From NCBI GenBank assembly GCA_023389195.1, contig JAEWET010000045.1:37047-101046 (forward strand): a stretch of 64,000 nt of DNA, read 5' to 3'. Numbering within the stretch: position 1 is the stretch's first letter; every line of letters begins with the position of its first letter. The translations under genes and the position numbers were made by a program. Positions 35,848 to 43,924 of the stretch are shown piece after piece. Source of the stretch: Aliihoeflea sp023389195. GTDB taxonomy: Bacteria > Pseudomonadota > Alphaproteobacteria > Rhizobiales > Rhizobiaceae. The notes under the pieces are model-generated. The model was not told the DNA's origin. It was given only the letters and a program-made list of their open reading frames with translations, and made no database searches.

Positions 35848-37068
35848 CTAATCGGCCATCGTTTCGAGGCTCGCGAAGCCTTCCGGAGCGCTGCCCTCGT
35901 CGAACGGCGTCGTCACTTCGACGAAAGTGTCGGGATAAAAGCCGTTGAAGCGCGTCCGCAGCGACAGCGAATAGGCGCCGATATGGCCGATCTCGATCCA
36001 GTCGCCGGTATCGACCGTTTCGGGCAGCCAGAACGGGCGCGACAGGATGTCGACCGAATCGCAGGTCGCACCGCACACCTTGAACGGCACGACGTTCTCC
36101 GCCTTGCCGTTGCGCGAGCGGATCGCCGGGTCGGGAATGAACCGCGCCGGCAGCGTGATCTTGCCGGTCCACGAATCCGACAGCGACGCCCAGATGCCGT
36201 CATTGATGTAGAGCCGGCGGCCCTTGCGCAGCAGAACCCGCACGATCAGCGAGAAGGCGCGCGCGACGATGACGCGGCCGGGCTCGGCGACGAGCGGCAC
36301 GTCCGAAAAGCCCCATTCGTCGATGTCGTTTCGCAGCCGCGACATCAATTGCCCAAGCGAGGGCATGACCGGCTTCTTGCGATTGGGGTCGTGACCATAT
36401 TCGGCCGGAAACCCGCCGCCGACATCCAGCCCCGCCAGCGGAACCCCGCAGCGATTGCGAACCCAGTCGGCCGAGGCGAGCGCCCTTTCATAGGTATCGG
36501 GGTCCTCGATCTGGCTGCCGACATGGAAGCAGATACCGACCTTGTAGCCCTGCCGGTGCAGACGCTGCATCAGTTCCACCGCCGCCGCCGGCCCGGCGCC
36601 GAACTTCTTCGACAACTCATAGGCGGCGCTGCCCTTGGTCTGGATACGCACGAAGACGCTGATCTGGCCGGGGTCGATGTCGAGCGCGCGCACGACGCGC
36701 GTCAGCTTGGTGATCTCGTCCTCATGGTCGAGCGAGATGACGCGGATGCCGTAGGTTTCGAGCGCCAGCCTTATGTCGGACTGCGCCTTGACCGGGTGCA
36801 TGTAGAGCATCTCCGCATTCGGCGCGACGCCGCGCACGGCGGCGAACTCGGCCGGAGAGGCCACGTCGAACGCTTCGACCCCGATCTCCGACAGCGCCTT
36901 CAGGACCATCGGTTCGCCATTGGTCTTGACCGCATAGGCGGTCTTGCCGGGGAACATGCCCATGAACTGGCGCGCGTCCTCCTTCAGAACGTCCGGCCGG
37001 AAGCAGTAGATCGGATCGTCGGGACGAAGGGCGAGCGCGGCCTCGCGCGCATTGGCGAATTTCTGCAT
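35848..37068 (-). CDS. Ornithine/lysine decarboxylase (group IV, PLP)
   Basis: Alanine-racemase-fold decarboxylase that makes putrescine or cadaverine. The 406-residue product has the PLP Lys in TAYAVKTNGEP, CFHVGSQIED, the glycine-rich phosphate loop LDVGGGFPAEYG, the PLP contact VAEPGRVIVARA and the second-subunit active-site Cys in VCGATCDSVDIL. Spacing fits the dual-specificity ornithine/lysine decarboxylases of rhizobia. Diaminopimelate decarboxylase is less likely because the N-terminal and C-terminal signatures of LysA are absent. Monocistronic, divergent from the EamA exporter. Confidence 0.9.
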   Translation of the reverse strand: MQKFANAREAALALRPDDPIYCFRPDVLKEDARQFMGMFPGKTAYAVKTNGEPMVLKALSEIGVEAFDVASPAEFAAVRGVAPNAEMLYMHPVKAQSDIRLALETYGIRVISLDHEDEITKLTRVVRALDIDPGQISVFVRIQTKGSAAYELSKKFGAGPAAAVELMQRLHRQGYKVGICFHVGSQIEDPDTYERALASADWVRNRCGVPLAGLDVGGGFPAEYGHDPNRKKPVMPSLGQLMSRLRNDIDEWGFSDVPLVAEPGRVIVARAFSLIVRVLLRKGRRLYINDGIWASLSDSWTGKITLPARFIPDPAIRSRNGKAENVVPFKVCGATCDSVDILSRPFWLPETVDTGDWIEIGHIGAYSLSLRTRFNGFYPDTFVEVTTPFDEGSAPEGFASLETMAD

Positions 37069-37219
37069 GGGAGCTCCTGCGAAGTGGCTTCGACCCTAAC
37101 GCACGAAGGTGACGGTTAGAACCGACATGGCCGGCAAAGCGGTTGATAAGCTGGACCAAGCTTTTCGGGTGGCGGGCAAAGGTGGCCGGGCGTAGGAGCG
37201 GTTCGAAAGGATTTCCGCA

Positions 37220-38134
37220 ATGGCCACCGCCGCCCTTCCCGCCCCCGCCTACATGTCCGTGCGCGACTGGAGCATGCTCGTCCTGCTCGGCCTGTTGTGG
37301 GGCGGGTCGTTCTTCTTTGCGCGCGTCGCGGTGCTGGAAATCGACCCGCTGGTGCTGGTGCTCCTGCGCGTCGCGATTGCCGCGGCGGCGCTGCACGTCT
37401 ATCTCGCCGCGCGCGGGCCGTCCTTTGCGGCAGCCCTGCCGATGGCGGGCGCCTTCTTCGGCCTTGCCATGCTCAACAACGTCATTCCCTTTTCGCTGAT
37501 GTTTCTCGGCCAGACGGAACTTGGCGCCGGCCTCGCCTCCGTGCTCAACGCGACGACGCCCTTTTGGACGGTCATGCTCGCCAACGCCTTCACCGACGAC
37601 GAGAAGCTGACGGGCCGCAAGCTCGCAGGGATCGGCCTCGGCATCGCGGGAACGGCGGTGATGATCGGGCCTGGCCTGTTCGCGGGTCTCGGCGGCCCGG
37701 TCTGGGCGAAATTCGCCCTGGTCGGCACCGCGATCTCCTATGGCTGCGCCGCGATCTTCGCGCGGAGGTTCCGCGCCCTGCCCCCGCCCATCGTCGCAAC
37801 GGGACAGCTGACGGCATCGACCATCATCATGGTGCCGGTCATCATGGCGACGGGTGGCCTTGGCATGCTCGCCGACGCGTCTCCGCAAGCCTGGACGTCG
37901 GTCGTCGCGCTCGCGCTCGTTTCGACCGCGATCGCCTATATCCTGTTCTTCTCGCTGATCGCATCCGCCGGCGCGACCAATGCCTCGCTGGTGACCCTCA
38001 TCGTGCCGGTCTTCGCGATCCTCCTCGGCGCGCTGTTCCTCGCCGAACGGCTCGCCGCGTTCGAACTTGCAGGCATGGCGCTGATCGGCTCGGGCCTCGT
38101 CGTCATCGACGGGCGCCTGCTGCGGCGAAGATGA
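37220..38134 (+). CDS. EamA-family (DMT) transporter
   Basis: The 304-residue product has ten hydrophobic helices in two EamA repeats (LVLLGLLWGGSFFFARVAV at the N-terminus; TAIAYILFFSLIASAGATNA and LIVPVFAILLGALFLAERLA in the second half). Family members export amino acids, metabolites or drugs; the substrate is not predictable. AAGGA lies 10 bases ahead of the ATG at 37220. Confidence 0.9.
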   Translation: MATAALPAPAYMSVRDWSMLVLLGLLWGGSFFFARVAVLEIDPLVLVLLRVAIAAAALHVYLAARGPSFAAALPMAGAFFGLAMLNNVIPFSLMFLGQTELGAGLASVLNATTPFWTVMLANAFTDDEKLTGRKLAGIGLGIAGTAVMIGPGLFAGLGGPVWAKFALVGTAISYGCAAIFARRFRALPPPIVATGQLTASTIIMVPVIMATGGLGMLADASPQAWTSVVALALVSTAIAYILFFSLIASAGATNASLVTLIVPVFAILLGALFLAERLAAFELAGMALIGSGLVVIDGRLLRRR

Positions 38135-38340
38135 GTTGAAACGACACGATTTCGACGCAAGGGCGTCTCATTTATGAACAGGGCGTTAATCGCGGATTGC
38201 CCAACGAATTGAACGGGATCGCGCAGCCGGAAGGTCGTATTTTCTACAAGCGTGTCGCATTGCAGCAATATTTCCTCTTGCTTGAATACGGAACTCGCCT
38301 AGATTCCGTTCTCGCGAAGTCTGTAGAGGAGGCACCGCTT

Positions 38341-38427
38341 ATGGGACTGGCCCGGCCTATCAACGCATTGATGATTTGTGCTGCGTTTGCGTTCATCGGC
38401 GCCTTGGTCATGGGGATCGTCGTCTAG
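38341..38427 (+). CDS. 28-residue single-helix membrane protein
   Basis: An ATG at 38341 with AGGAGG 8 bases upstream opens a short frame, MGLARPINALMICAAFAFIG..., ending at 38427. The product is one hydrophobic helix with a basic start. The strong ribosome site, and the terminator 36 bp later, support real expression. A longer in-frame start at 38197 has no ribosome site. Function unknown; no family recognised with certainty. Confidence 0.6.
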   Translation: MGLARPINALMICAAFAFIGALVMGIVV

Positions 38428-38462
38428 GACGACTTCCTGAAAGACCGATCAGACGAGAAGGA

Positions 38463-38488
38463 AAGGCCGGGTTCGCCCGGCCTTTCTG
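38463..38488. terminator. Bidirectional terminator between small protein gene and metF
   Basis: GAAAGGCCGGG and CCCGGCCTTTC pair perfectly around TTCG. A-rich and T-rich flanks are present on both sides, so the hairpin can end both the plus-strand small gene and minus-strand metF. Confidence 0.85.
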
Positions 38489-38492
38489 CGTT

Positions 38493-39404
38493 TCAGGCGG
38501 CGATGCTCGCCTGTTCGGCGCGCGGGCGGATGCCGATCAGATGGCAGATCGCGAAGACGAGGTCGGCGCGGTTCATCGTGTAGAAGTGGAAATCGTCGAC
38601 GCCGCGCTCGATCAGGTCGAGCACCTGTTCGGCCGCGACTGCCGAGGCGATCAGCGCATGGGTCTGCGGATCGTTCTCGAGACCGGCGAACCGGTCCGCG
38701 AGCCACGCCGGCACATGCGCGCCGCAGCGGCCGGCAAAGCCCGCGACCTGCCCGAAATTGTGGATCGGCAGGATGCCGGGAACGATCGGGATGTAGATGC
38801 CCGCCCGCCGCACGCGCTCGACATAGCGCTCATAGACGTCGTTGTCGAAGAAGAACTGGGTGATGGCGCGTGTGGCGCCCGCATCGACCTTGCGCTTCAG
38901 AACGTCGATATCGGTGGCGAAATCGGCGCTTTCGGGGTGCTTTTCGGGATAGGCGGAGACGGAGACGTCGAACTCGCCGATGCGGCGAAGCGCGGCGACG
39001 AGCTCGGCGGTGGTCTGGTAGCCGTCGGGATGCGGACGATAGGCCGCGCCGACGCCCTCGGCGGGATCGCCGCGCAGCGCGACGAAGCGGCGCACGCCGA
39101 GCTCGGCGAATTCGCGGATCACCGCGTCGACCTCGTCCCGGCTGGCATCGACGCAGGTCAGATGCGCGGCCGGCGCAAGAGCGCTTTCCTTCGAAAGCCG
39201 CGCCAGGGCGCGGGTCGTGCGCTCCTTGGTCGAACCGCCGGCGCCGTAGGTCACCGAGACGAAGTGCGGCGCGAGCGGTTCGAGCCGCGCGATCGTCTCC
39301 CAAAGGCGCGCTTCCATGACGTCGTTCTTCGGCGGGAAGAATTCGAAGGAAACGTCGATGCGGCTGCCGAGGTCGGAGCGGCGGGAAAACTGGATGTCCT
39401 TCAT
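38493..39404 (-). CDS. metF: Methylenetetrahydrofolate reductase MetF
   Basis: FAD enzyme that reduces 5,10-methylene-THF to 5-methyl-THF for methionine synthesis. The 303-residue product shows FEFFPPKND, VTYGAGGSTKERT, the FAD region in FVALRGDPAEG, ITQFFFDNDVY and the C-terminal FHFYTMNRADL. The start overlaps the stop of the ArsR-methyltransferase gene as TGATG, so the two are coupled; the regulator most likely controls this operon. Confidence 0.97.
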   Translation of the reverse strand: MKDIQFSRRSDLGSRIDVSFEFFPPKNDVMEARLWETIARLEPLAPHFVSVTYGAGGSTKERTTRALARLSKESALAPAAHLTCVDASRDEVDAVIREFAELGVRRFVALRGDPAEGVGAAYRPHPDGYQTTAELVAALRRIGEFDVSVSAYPEKHPESADFATDIDVLKRKVDAGATRAITQFFFDNDVYERYVERVRRAGIYIPIVPGILPIHNFGQVAGFAGRCGAHVPAWLADRFAGLENDPQTHALIASAVAAEQVLDLIERGVDDFHFYTMNRADLVFAICHLIGIRPRAEQASIAA

Positions 39405-40429
39405 CAGACGAGCGCCTTTTGCGATGCGGATTGGAAGGGGGAGGCGATTTCGATGCGCGGGTCGCGTGCGATCCAGATCCTGACGGTCAGGCGCTGGTCG
39501 CCGCCCTCGCCATGCGGGACGGTTTCGCTGGCTTCGAGGTCGAGCCCGGCTTCGCCGAGCCAGTCGGCAATCTGCGCATCGGAGACGCCGAGGCGGACAT
39601 GGGCATGCTCCTCGCGCAGGAAGTCGAGCGCGTGGGGGGCGAAATCGACGATGGCAAGCCGCCCGGCGGGACGCAGCAGGCGCGCGGCCTCGCGCACGGC
39701 CAGCGCCGGCTCCTCGAGATAGTGCAGCACCTGGTGCATGGCGATCAGGTCGAAACTGTCGCGCTCGACCGGCGGGGCGTAGAGATCGCCGAGGCGCACC
39801 TGTGCCTGGGTGATCCCGGCCTTGTCGAGATTGGCGCGGGCGACCGAGAGCATCTCGCGCGACAGGTCGACACCGGTCGCGCGGCGATAGAGCGGCGCGA
39901 AGAGCTCCAGCATGCGGCCGGTGCCGGTGCCGAGGTCGAGCATGGACTGGAACGGCTTCTTGCCGATGAGTCGCGACAGCGCCGCCTCCACGGCCTTTTC
40001 CGGCGCGTGGAGCGAACGCAGGCGATCCCATTCGGCCGCATTGGCGCTAAAATAGTCGCTCGCGCGCGCCTGCCGGCGCTGCTTGACGGCGTCGAGCCGC
40101 TCCTGGTCACGCTCGATGGTCGGGTCCGCGGCATCGAGCCGGGCGATCATCGCGGAGAGGAAATCGCGCACCCAGTCGCTGTCCGACAGGCCGAAATAGG
40201 CCCATGAGCCTTCCTGGTAGCGAACGATCAGGTCGGATTCGAGCAGGAGCTTCAGATGACGCGAGACGCGCGGCTGCGACTGGCCGAGGATTTCGGTGAG
40301 GTCCGACACCGTCAGATCGCCGCGCGAAAGCAGGACGAGGATGCGCATGCGGCTGGATTCGGCCGCAGCCTTCAAGCTATCAACGAGCGAGGCCAGATTG
40401 ATGGCAGGTGTGGACGGGGAGGCAATCAT
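39404..40429 (-). CDS. ArsR-family regulator fused to a SAM-dependent methyltransferase
   Basis: The 341-residue product has an ArsR winged helix (residues about 10-95: SRMRILVLLSRGDLTVSDLT, then GQSQPRVSRHLKLLLESDLI) and a class I methyltransferase domain (about 140-320: MLDLGTGTGRMLELF, DLIAMHQVLHYLEEP). No metal-binding Cys/His set of ArsR is seen. Proteins of this layout beside metF in alphaproteobacteria have been proposed from comparative genomics to sense SAM or SAH and control the methionine cycle; that role is inferred here. GGAG precedes the chosen ATG at 40429 by 6 bases. A palindromic operator lies 17 bp upstream. Confidence 0.85.
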   Translation of the reverse strand: MIASPSTPAINLASLVDSLKAAAESSRMRILVLLSRGDLTVSDLTEILGQSQPRVSRHLKLLLESDLIVRYQEGSWAYFGLSDSDWVRDFLSAMIARLDAADPTIERDQERLDAVKQRRQARASDYFSANAAEWDRLRSLHAPEKAVEAALSRLIGKKPFQSMLDLGTGTGRMLELFAPLYRRATGVDLSREMLSVARANLDKAGITQAQVRLGDLYAPPVERDSFDLIAMHQVLHYLEEPALAVREAARLLRPAGRLAIVDFAPHALDFLREEHAHVRLGVSDAQIADWLGEAGLDLEASETVPHGEGGDQRLTVRIWIARDPRIEIASPFQSASQKALV

Positions 40430-40446
40430 CGACGGCTCCGACAAAG

Positions 40447-40466
40447 ACATAAAGATATGTTTATGT
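40447..40466. promoter_or_regulatory. 20-bp palindromic operator between the ArsR-methyltransferase gene and trmO
   Basis: ACATAAAGATATGTTTATGT matches its reverse complement at 18 of 20 positions and is AT-rich in a GC-rich genome. It lies in the 78-bp divergent gap, close to the start of the ArsR-type gene. It is a good candidate for the binding site of that regulator, controlling itself, metF and perhaps trmO. Confidence 0.7.
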
Positions 40467-40507
40467 ATTTTTGGCCGCTTGGCAAGGGCACCGGGGAGGC
40501 TTTTTGC

Positions 40508-41014
40508 ATGAGCGAGATGCGAGAGGGCGAGGAAGCCCTGCCCTTCGACCCCGCCGAACTGGCCGGCGACGGCCACATCGTCTTCATCGGGCGGATCGCT
40601 TCGCTTTGGAAGAACCGGGCGGAATGCCCGAAGAACATGGCGGCTGCACGGGAGACGGGACGCCCGGCGCAGGCGATCGTCGATGCACAATATCGCCGTG
40701 GATTGCTGAGATTGGACGGCGCGAGCCACGTCATCCTCCTGACCTGGCTCGCCGACGCAGGACGCAATCTCATCCGCCAGCGCCCGCGCCACCGACCGGA
40801 AGCCACCGGCACCTTCGCCCTGCGCTCGCCGGTCCGGCCGAACCCGATCGGCGTCCATGTGGTGCGGCTGCTCGGCGTCGACGAGGCGCGAGGCATCCTC
40901 GACCTCGAAGCGATCGACGTCATCCACGGCACGCCGCTTCTCGACATCAAGCCCTATTTCGCCACGACCGATGCGGTGCCCGAGGCCGTGGTCGCAAAAA
41001 GGGGCGGCGCATGA
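40508..41014 (+). CDS. tRNA (t6A37) N6-methyltransferase TrmO (TsaA family)
   Basis: SAM-dependent enzyme that methylates threonylcarbamoyl-adenosine 37 of certain tRNAs. The 168-residue product is a TsaA-like beta-barrel with IVFIGRIASLWKNRAECPKN at the N-terminus, FALRSPVRPNPIGVHVVRL and the conserved DVIHGTPLLDIKPYF. Length fits the short bacterial form. GGGGAGG lies 8 bases ahead of the ATG. Coupled to the next gene by ATGA. Being a SAM user, it may share the operator with the methionine genes. Confidence 0.88.
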   Translation: MSEMREGEEALPFDPAELAGDGHIVFIGRIASLWKNRAECPKNMAAARETGRPAQAIVDAQYRRGLLRLDGASHVILLTWLADAGRNLIRQRPRHRPEATGTFALRSPVRPNPIGVHVVRLLGVDEARGILDLEAIDVIHGTPLLDIKPYFATTDAVPEAVVAKRGGA

Positions 41015-41328
41015 AGCCCTCGACGGGCCGCCAGAAGGCTCTGGCGAAGGCGCTGACCGCGCTCATTCCGCTGGCGCCTTATTCCGATGCCGAGGCGATC
41101 CGCGAGGCCGCCGGCCAGCGCAAGCTGCGCGAACTGCCGCCCTCGATCGCCATCTGGATCGCCACCGTGACCCATGTCCGCCACGAGCACAGCGACTATG
41201 ACGCGCTCCTCGATGAAGGCTACGGCCGCGATTCGGCCCGCCATTTCGTCATCGACCAGATGAACGCGGTGCTGACGACATGGCGCGCGACGCGACTGGT
41301 TGAGGCGGATGAGGATGAAGGGGAGTAA
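41011..41328 (+). CDS. DUF2293 protein
   Basis: The 105-residue product has the DUF2293 core: IPLAPYSDAEAIREAA, then PPSIAIWIATVTHVRHEHSDYD and LLDEGYGRDSARHFVIDQMN, ending in an acidic tail. The domain is common in rhizobia and fungi without known function. Its ATG overlaps the trmO stop. The TAA stop codon is already part of an octanucleotide tandem repeat, so the acidic end EDEGE may have been shaped by that repeat. Confidence 0.85.
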   Translation: MKPSTGRQKALAKALTALIPLAPYSDAEAIREAAGQRKLRELPPSIAIWIATVTHVRHEHSDYDALLDEGYGRDSARHFVIDQMNAVLTTWRATRLVEADEDEGE

Positions 41329-41429
41329 GGGAGTAAGGGAGTAAGGGAGTAAGGGAGTAAGGGAGTAAGGGAGTAAGGGAGTAAGGGAGTAAGGGAGTAA
41401 GGGAGTAAGGGAGTAAGGGAGTAAGGGAA
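41321..41429. repeat. Tandem octanucleotide repeat GGGAGTAA (about 13.6 copies)
   Basis: A perfect 8-bp unit runs for about 109 bp from the end of the DUF2293 gene. Because the unit has TAA and length 8, it stops all three forward frames while the reverse complement (TTACTCCC) stays open. A tract like this is prone to slippage. Confidence 0.95.
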
Positions 41430-41473
41430 GGATCGCGTCAGGTCGACGACGTAGGTCAAGCTGATTTCTTCAC

Positions 41474-41497
41474 CTACTCCCCTACTCCCCTACTCCC
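41474..41497. repeat. Inverted short octanucleotide repeat CTACTCCC (3 copies)
   Basis: Three perfect copies plus a partial one. The reverse complement, GGGAGTAG, differs by one base from the unit of the longer array 45 bp away, so the two tracts can pair as a hairpin between the convergent DUF2293 and MOSC genes. Confidence 0.85.
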
Positions 41498-41511
41498 CTA
41501 TCCCTGTTCCC

Positions 41512-42126
41512 TCACCTATACACCCACTGCTCCGGCACCCGCACCGACACCGTCTCGCCCGTCTCGATGACGCCGGGCTTTTCGACCCAGGCGACGAGAC
41601 CCCGCAGGCGGCGGCCGTGCTTCGGGAAGGCGAGTTCGCCGGCCTTGAGGTCCGCCATCTGCGCGTGTTCGGCGACAGAGCGGCCGGCAAGACGGCATGG
41701 AACGTTCTGGCCGTCGACCTTCAGCGTCACGCCGCCCTTGAAGAACAGCATCGTGCCGGAAGGCAGCATGGACAGGCGCGGGACGCCGTCGAGGACGAGA
41801 TTGGCGCCGATCCATTCGGGCGCGATGCGCTCGATGCCCATGCCATTGGCGATGGCGGCGAGTTCGTCGCTGGCGACGATCGACAGTTGCCGCTCGTTGC
41901 GCATTTCGGTGCCGCGCGCATACCACGGTTCGCGCCCGCCGGAACGGCGCGTCTCGCCAAAGTGGAAATCGCCGACGACGCCGCGAAAATCGAGCGCGAG
42001 ACGGTCGACGCGCTGCGTGACGAAATCCTGCCCCGGAGCATTCAGGACCGCCGAGACTGTTCCGAGAAGCTTTCGTGCGGGATGGATTTCGGGTTCGTCG
42101 TCGCGGCGCTCGAACAATTCGGCCAT
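41512..42126 (-). CDS. MOSC-domain protein
   Basis: The 204-residue product resembles the C-terminal sulfur-carrier domain of molybdenum cofactor sulfurases. Seen are HPARKLLGTVSAVL near the start, GDFHFGETRRSGGREPWY, NERQLSIVASDELAAIA and the C-terminal VAWVEKPGVIETGETVSV. The MOSC Cys would be in NVPCRLAGRS. Probable role in delivering sulfur to a metal centre; partner unknown. The ATG at 42126 is chosen because the upstream extension lacks similarity and a ribosome site. Confidence 0.82.
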   Translation of the reverse strand: MAELFERRDDEPEIHPARKLLGTVSAVLNAPGQDFVTQRVDRLALDFRGVVGDFHFGETRRSGGREPWYARGTEMRNERQLSIVASDELAAIANGMGIERIAPEWIGANLVLDGVPRLSMLPSGTMLFFKGGVTLKVDGQNVPCRLAGRSVAEHAQMADLKAGELAFPKHGRRLRGLVAWVEKPGVIETGETVSVRVPEQWVYR

Positions 42127-42221
42127 GCTGTCTGTCTCCGGCTGGAAAACGGCTAGGTGGCTGAGTTCGGCCGTGAAATCCAGTGAATTGGAGCGATGAC
42201 CGCATTCACGGCCCTGATGCA

Positions 42222-43343
42222 TCACATCATGCGCAGCAGCACGCCGCCGATGGAATAGCCCGCACCGAAGGCGCACAAAAGGCCGAAATCGCCCGGCTCC
42301 ATGTCGCGGTGGTTCTGTTCGAGCGCGATGATCGCGCCCGCGGCGGCCGTATTGCCAAGATCCTCCAGTACCATCGGCGCGCGATCATGGCCTACATCGT
42401 GCCCGAAGGAGAGCTTCAGGATCATCGCGTTCATGCGTGCATTGGCCTGATGCAGCCAGAAGCGGCGGATGTCCTGCGGCGTGTGGCCGTGCTCCTTCAG
42501 GAAGTCGACGATGAACCGATGGCCGGCCACGGTCACTTCCTTGAAGACCTTGTTGCCGACCTGCTTGATCATGTTGCCTTCCATCGGAACGGAAGACGGA
42601 TCGTCGAGGCCGGCCCGGTTCAGGAAGCCGAAATTGGTGCGGATGTTGTTGGAGAACTGCGTCCAGCTCCGCGTGTCGACGATCTCGAAGCGACCCCGGC
42701 GCTCCTCCGGCCCATCGACGCCTTCGAGCAGCATGGCGGTTGAGGCGTCGCCGAAGATGAAATGCGTCTGCCGGTCGCGGAAATTGAGATGGCCCGTGAT
42801 GATCTCGGGCGTGACGACGAGGACGCGCCGCTGCGCGCCCGTGCGGACGAGATTGAATGCGACGTGGAGGCCGGCGGCGGCCGACGAGCAGCCAAGGCTC
42901 ATGTCGAAGGCAGCGCCCGACGTTCCCAGTTCCTTCTGGATTTCAATCGCCTGCGCGGGATAGGGCCGCTGCTGGTGCGAGGCGGCGCAGATCACCATGT
43001 CGATCTCGGCCGGGTCGATGCCGGCGTCGGCGATCGCCTTGCGGCCCGCCTTCGCGCCGAACTCGGCCATCACGGACAGCGAATCGTCGTGGCGTTCGGC
43101 GATACGCGGCGTCATCCGGTGCGGGTCGAGAATGCCGTCGCGCGTGTGGACGTGACGGTTCTTGACGCCCGAGGCATAGACGATGAATTCGCTGTCGGAT
43201 TTGGCCAGCGGCGCCTCGCCGCGCGCCGCGCGCCTCGGGTTTTCGAGGTCGACCCAGGCGTTGAAGCTTTCGACCAGTTCGTCGTTGCTGATGGACTCGG
43301 CCGGAATCTCGGTTCCGATGCCGCTGATGATGACGCGTTTCAT
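42222..43343 (-). CDS. Beta-ketoacyl-ACP synthase III-like thiolase-fold enzyme
   Basis: Claisen-condensing enzyme of the FabH superfamily. The 373-residue product has the nucleophile Cys152 in FDMSLGCSSAAAG, His in RFWLHQANARMN and Asn in EDLGNTAAAGAI, so the Cys-His-Asn triad is complete. It is about 50 residues longer than housekeeping FabH, mainly in an N-terminal insert (FNAWVDLENPRRAARGEAPL). It is probably an accessory KAS III with a distinct acyl primer. Monocistronic, 197 bp from the response regulator gene. Confidence 0.87.
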   Translation of the reverse strand: MKRVIISGIGTEIPAESISNDELVESFNAWVDLENPRRAARGEAPLAKSDSEFIVYASGVKNRHVHTRDGILDPHRMTPRIAERHDDSLSVMAEFGAKAGRKAIADAGIDPAEIDMVICAASHQQRPYPAQAIEIQKELGTSGAAFDMSLGCSSAAAGLHVAFNLVRTGAQRRVLVVTPEIITGHLNFRDRQTHFIFGDASTAMLLEGVDGPEERRGRFEIVDTRSWTQFSNNIRTNFGFLNRAGLDDPSSVPMEGNMIKQVGNKVFKEVTVAGHRFIVDFLKEHGHTPQDIRRFWLHQANARMNAMILKLSFGHDVGHDRAPMVLEDLGNTAAAGAIIALEQNHRDMEPGDFGLLCAFGAGYSIGGVLLRMM

Positions 43344-43540
43344 GCTCGCTCGTTTGCCGGTACTAGGGCCACAGCACATGGCCAGACTAAGCCGCACGCC
43401 TCTTCCCCGCCGGCCGATCATGCAAGGTCGCGCAAGCAACCTTTATGCCCGATTAAGGCAAACAGGATTTTGGTCAAAGCGTATCGAACAATCGCAGAAG
43501 CGACAGCAAAACGCGACTTTCTCCACAGATTGCGAAGTCT

Positions 43541-43924
43541 TCAGCTTCGCCTGACGGCTTTCACGAGGCTGCCGGAGACGTCATCCATCGTGTAGGGCTT
43601 TTGCAGGATCGTGTTGCCGTGCCAGGCTTCGGGCAGGCCGGCCTGTCCGTAGCCGGTGGCAAAGATGATCGGAATGCCCTTGGTCGCCAGTTCCTCGGCC
43701 ACCGGAAAGACCAGTTCCCCGGCAACATTGACGTCGAGGATGGCTACGTCGGCCTGGAGCGCGTCGGCGAGCATTTCGCGCGCCTTGGCGACCCGCATTG
43801 CCGGTCCGACGATGATGCAGCCGAGATCGATCAGCATGTCCTCGAGATTGAGCGCGACGAGAGCTTCGTCCTCGACGACGAAGACGCTCAACCCCTGCAA
43901 TTCGCTCGAAAGGTCAGTCGACAT
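43541..43924 (-). CDS. Single-domain response regulator
   Basis: A stand-alone receiver of 127 residues: acidic pair in VFVVEDEALVALN, phospho-acceptor Asp in DVAILDVNVAG, Thr in PIIFATGYG and Lys in TILQKPY. No output domain follows. The start at 43924 overlaps the end of the sensor kinase gene by 11 bp, so the two form a cognate pair. It probably acts by protein contact or phosphotransfer. Confidence 0.9.
   Translation of the reverse strand: MSTDLSSELQGLSVFVVEDEALVALNLEDMLIDLGCIIVGPAMRVAKAREMLADALQADVAILDVNVAGELVFPVAEELATKGIPIIFATGYGQAGLPEAWHGNTILQKPYTMDDVSGSLVKAVRRS

Noticed and set aside
40447..40450. ATG at 40450 as start of the ArsR-methyltransferase gene
   Set aside because: It lies inside the palindromic operator and lacks a ribosome site; the ATG at 40429 has GGAG at 6 bases.
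41321..41497. CRISPR-like array
   Set aside because: The repeats are 8 bp and contiguous with no spacers; no cas genes present.
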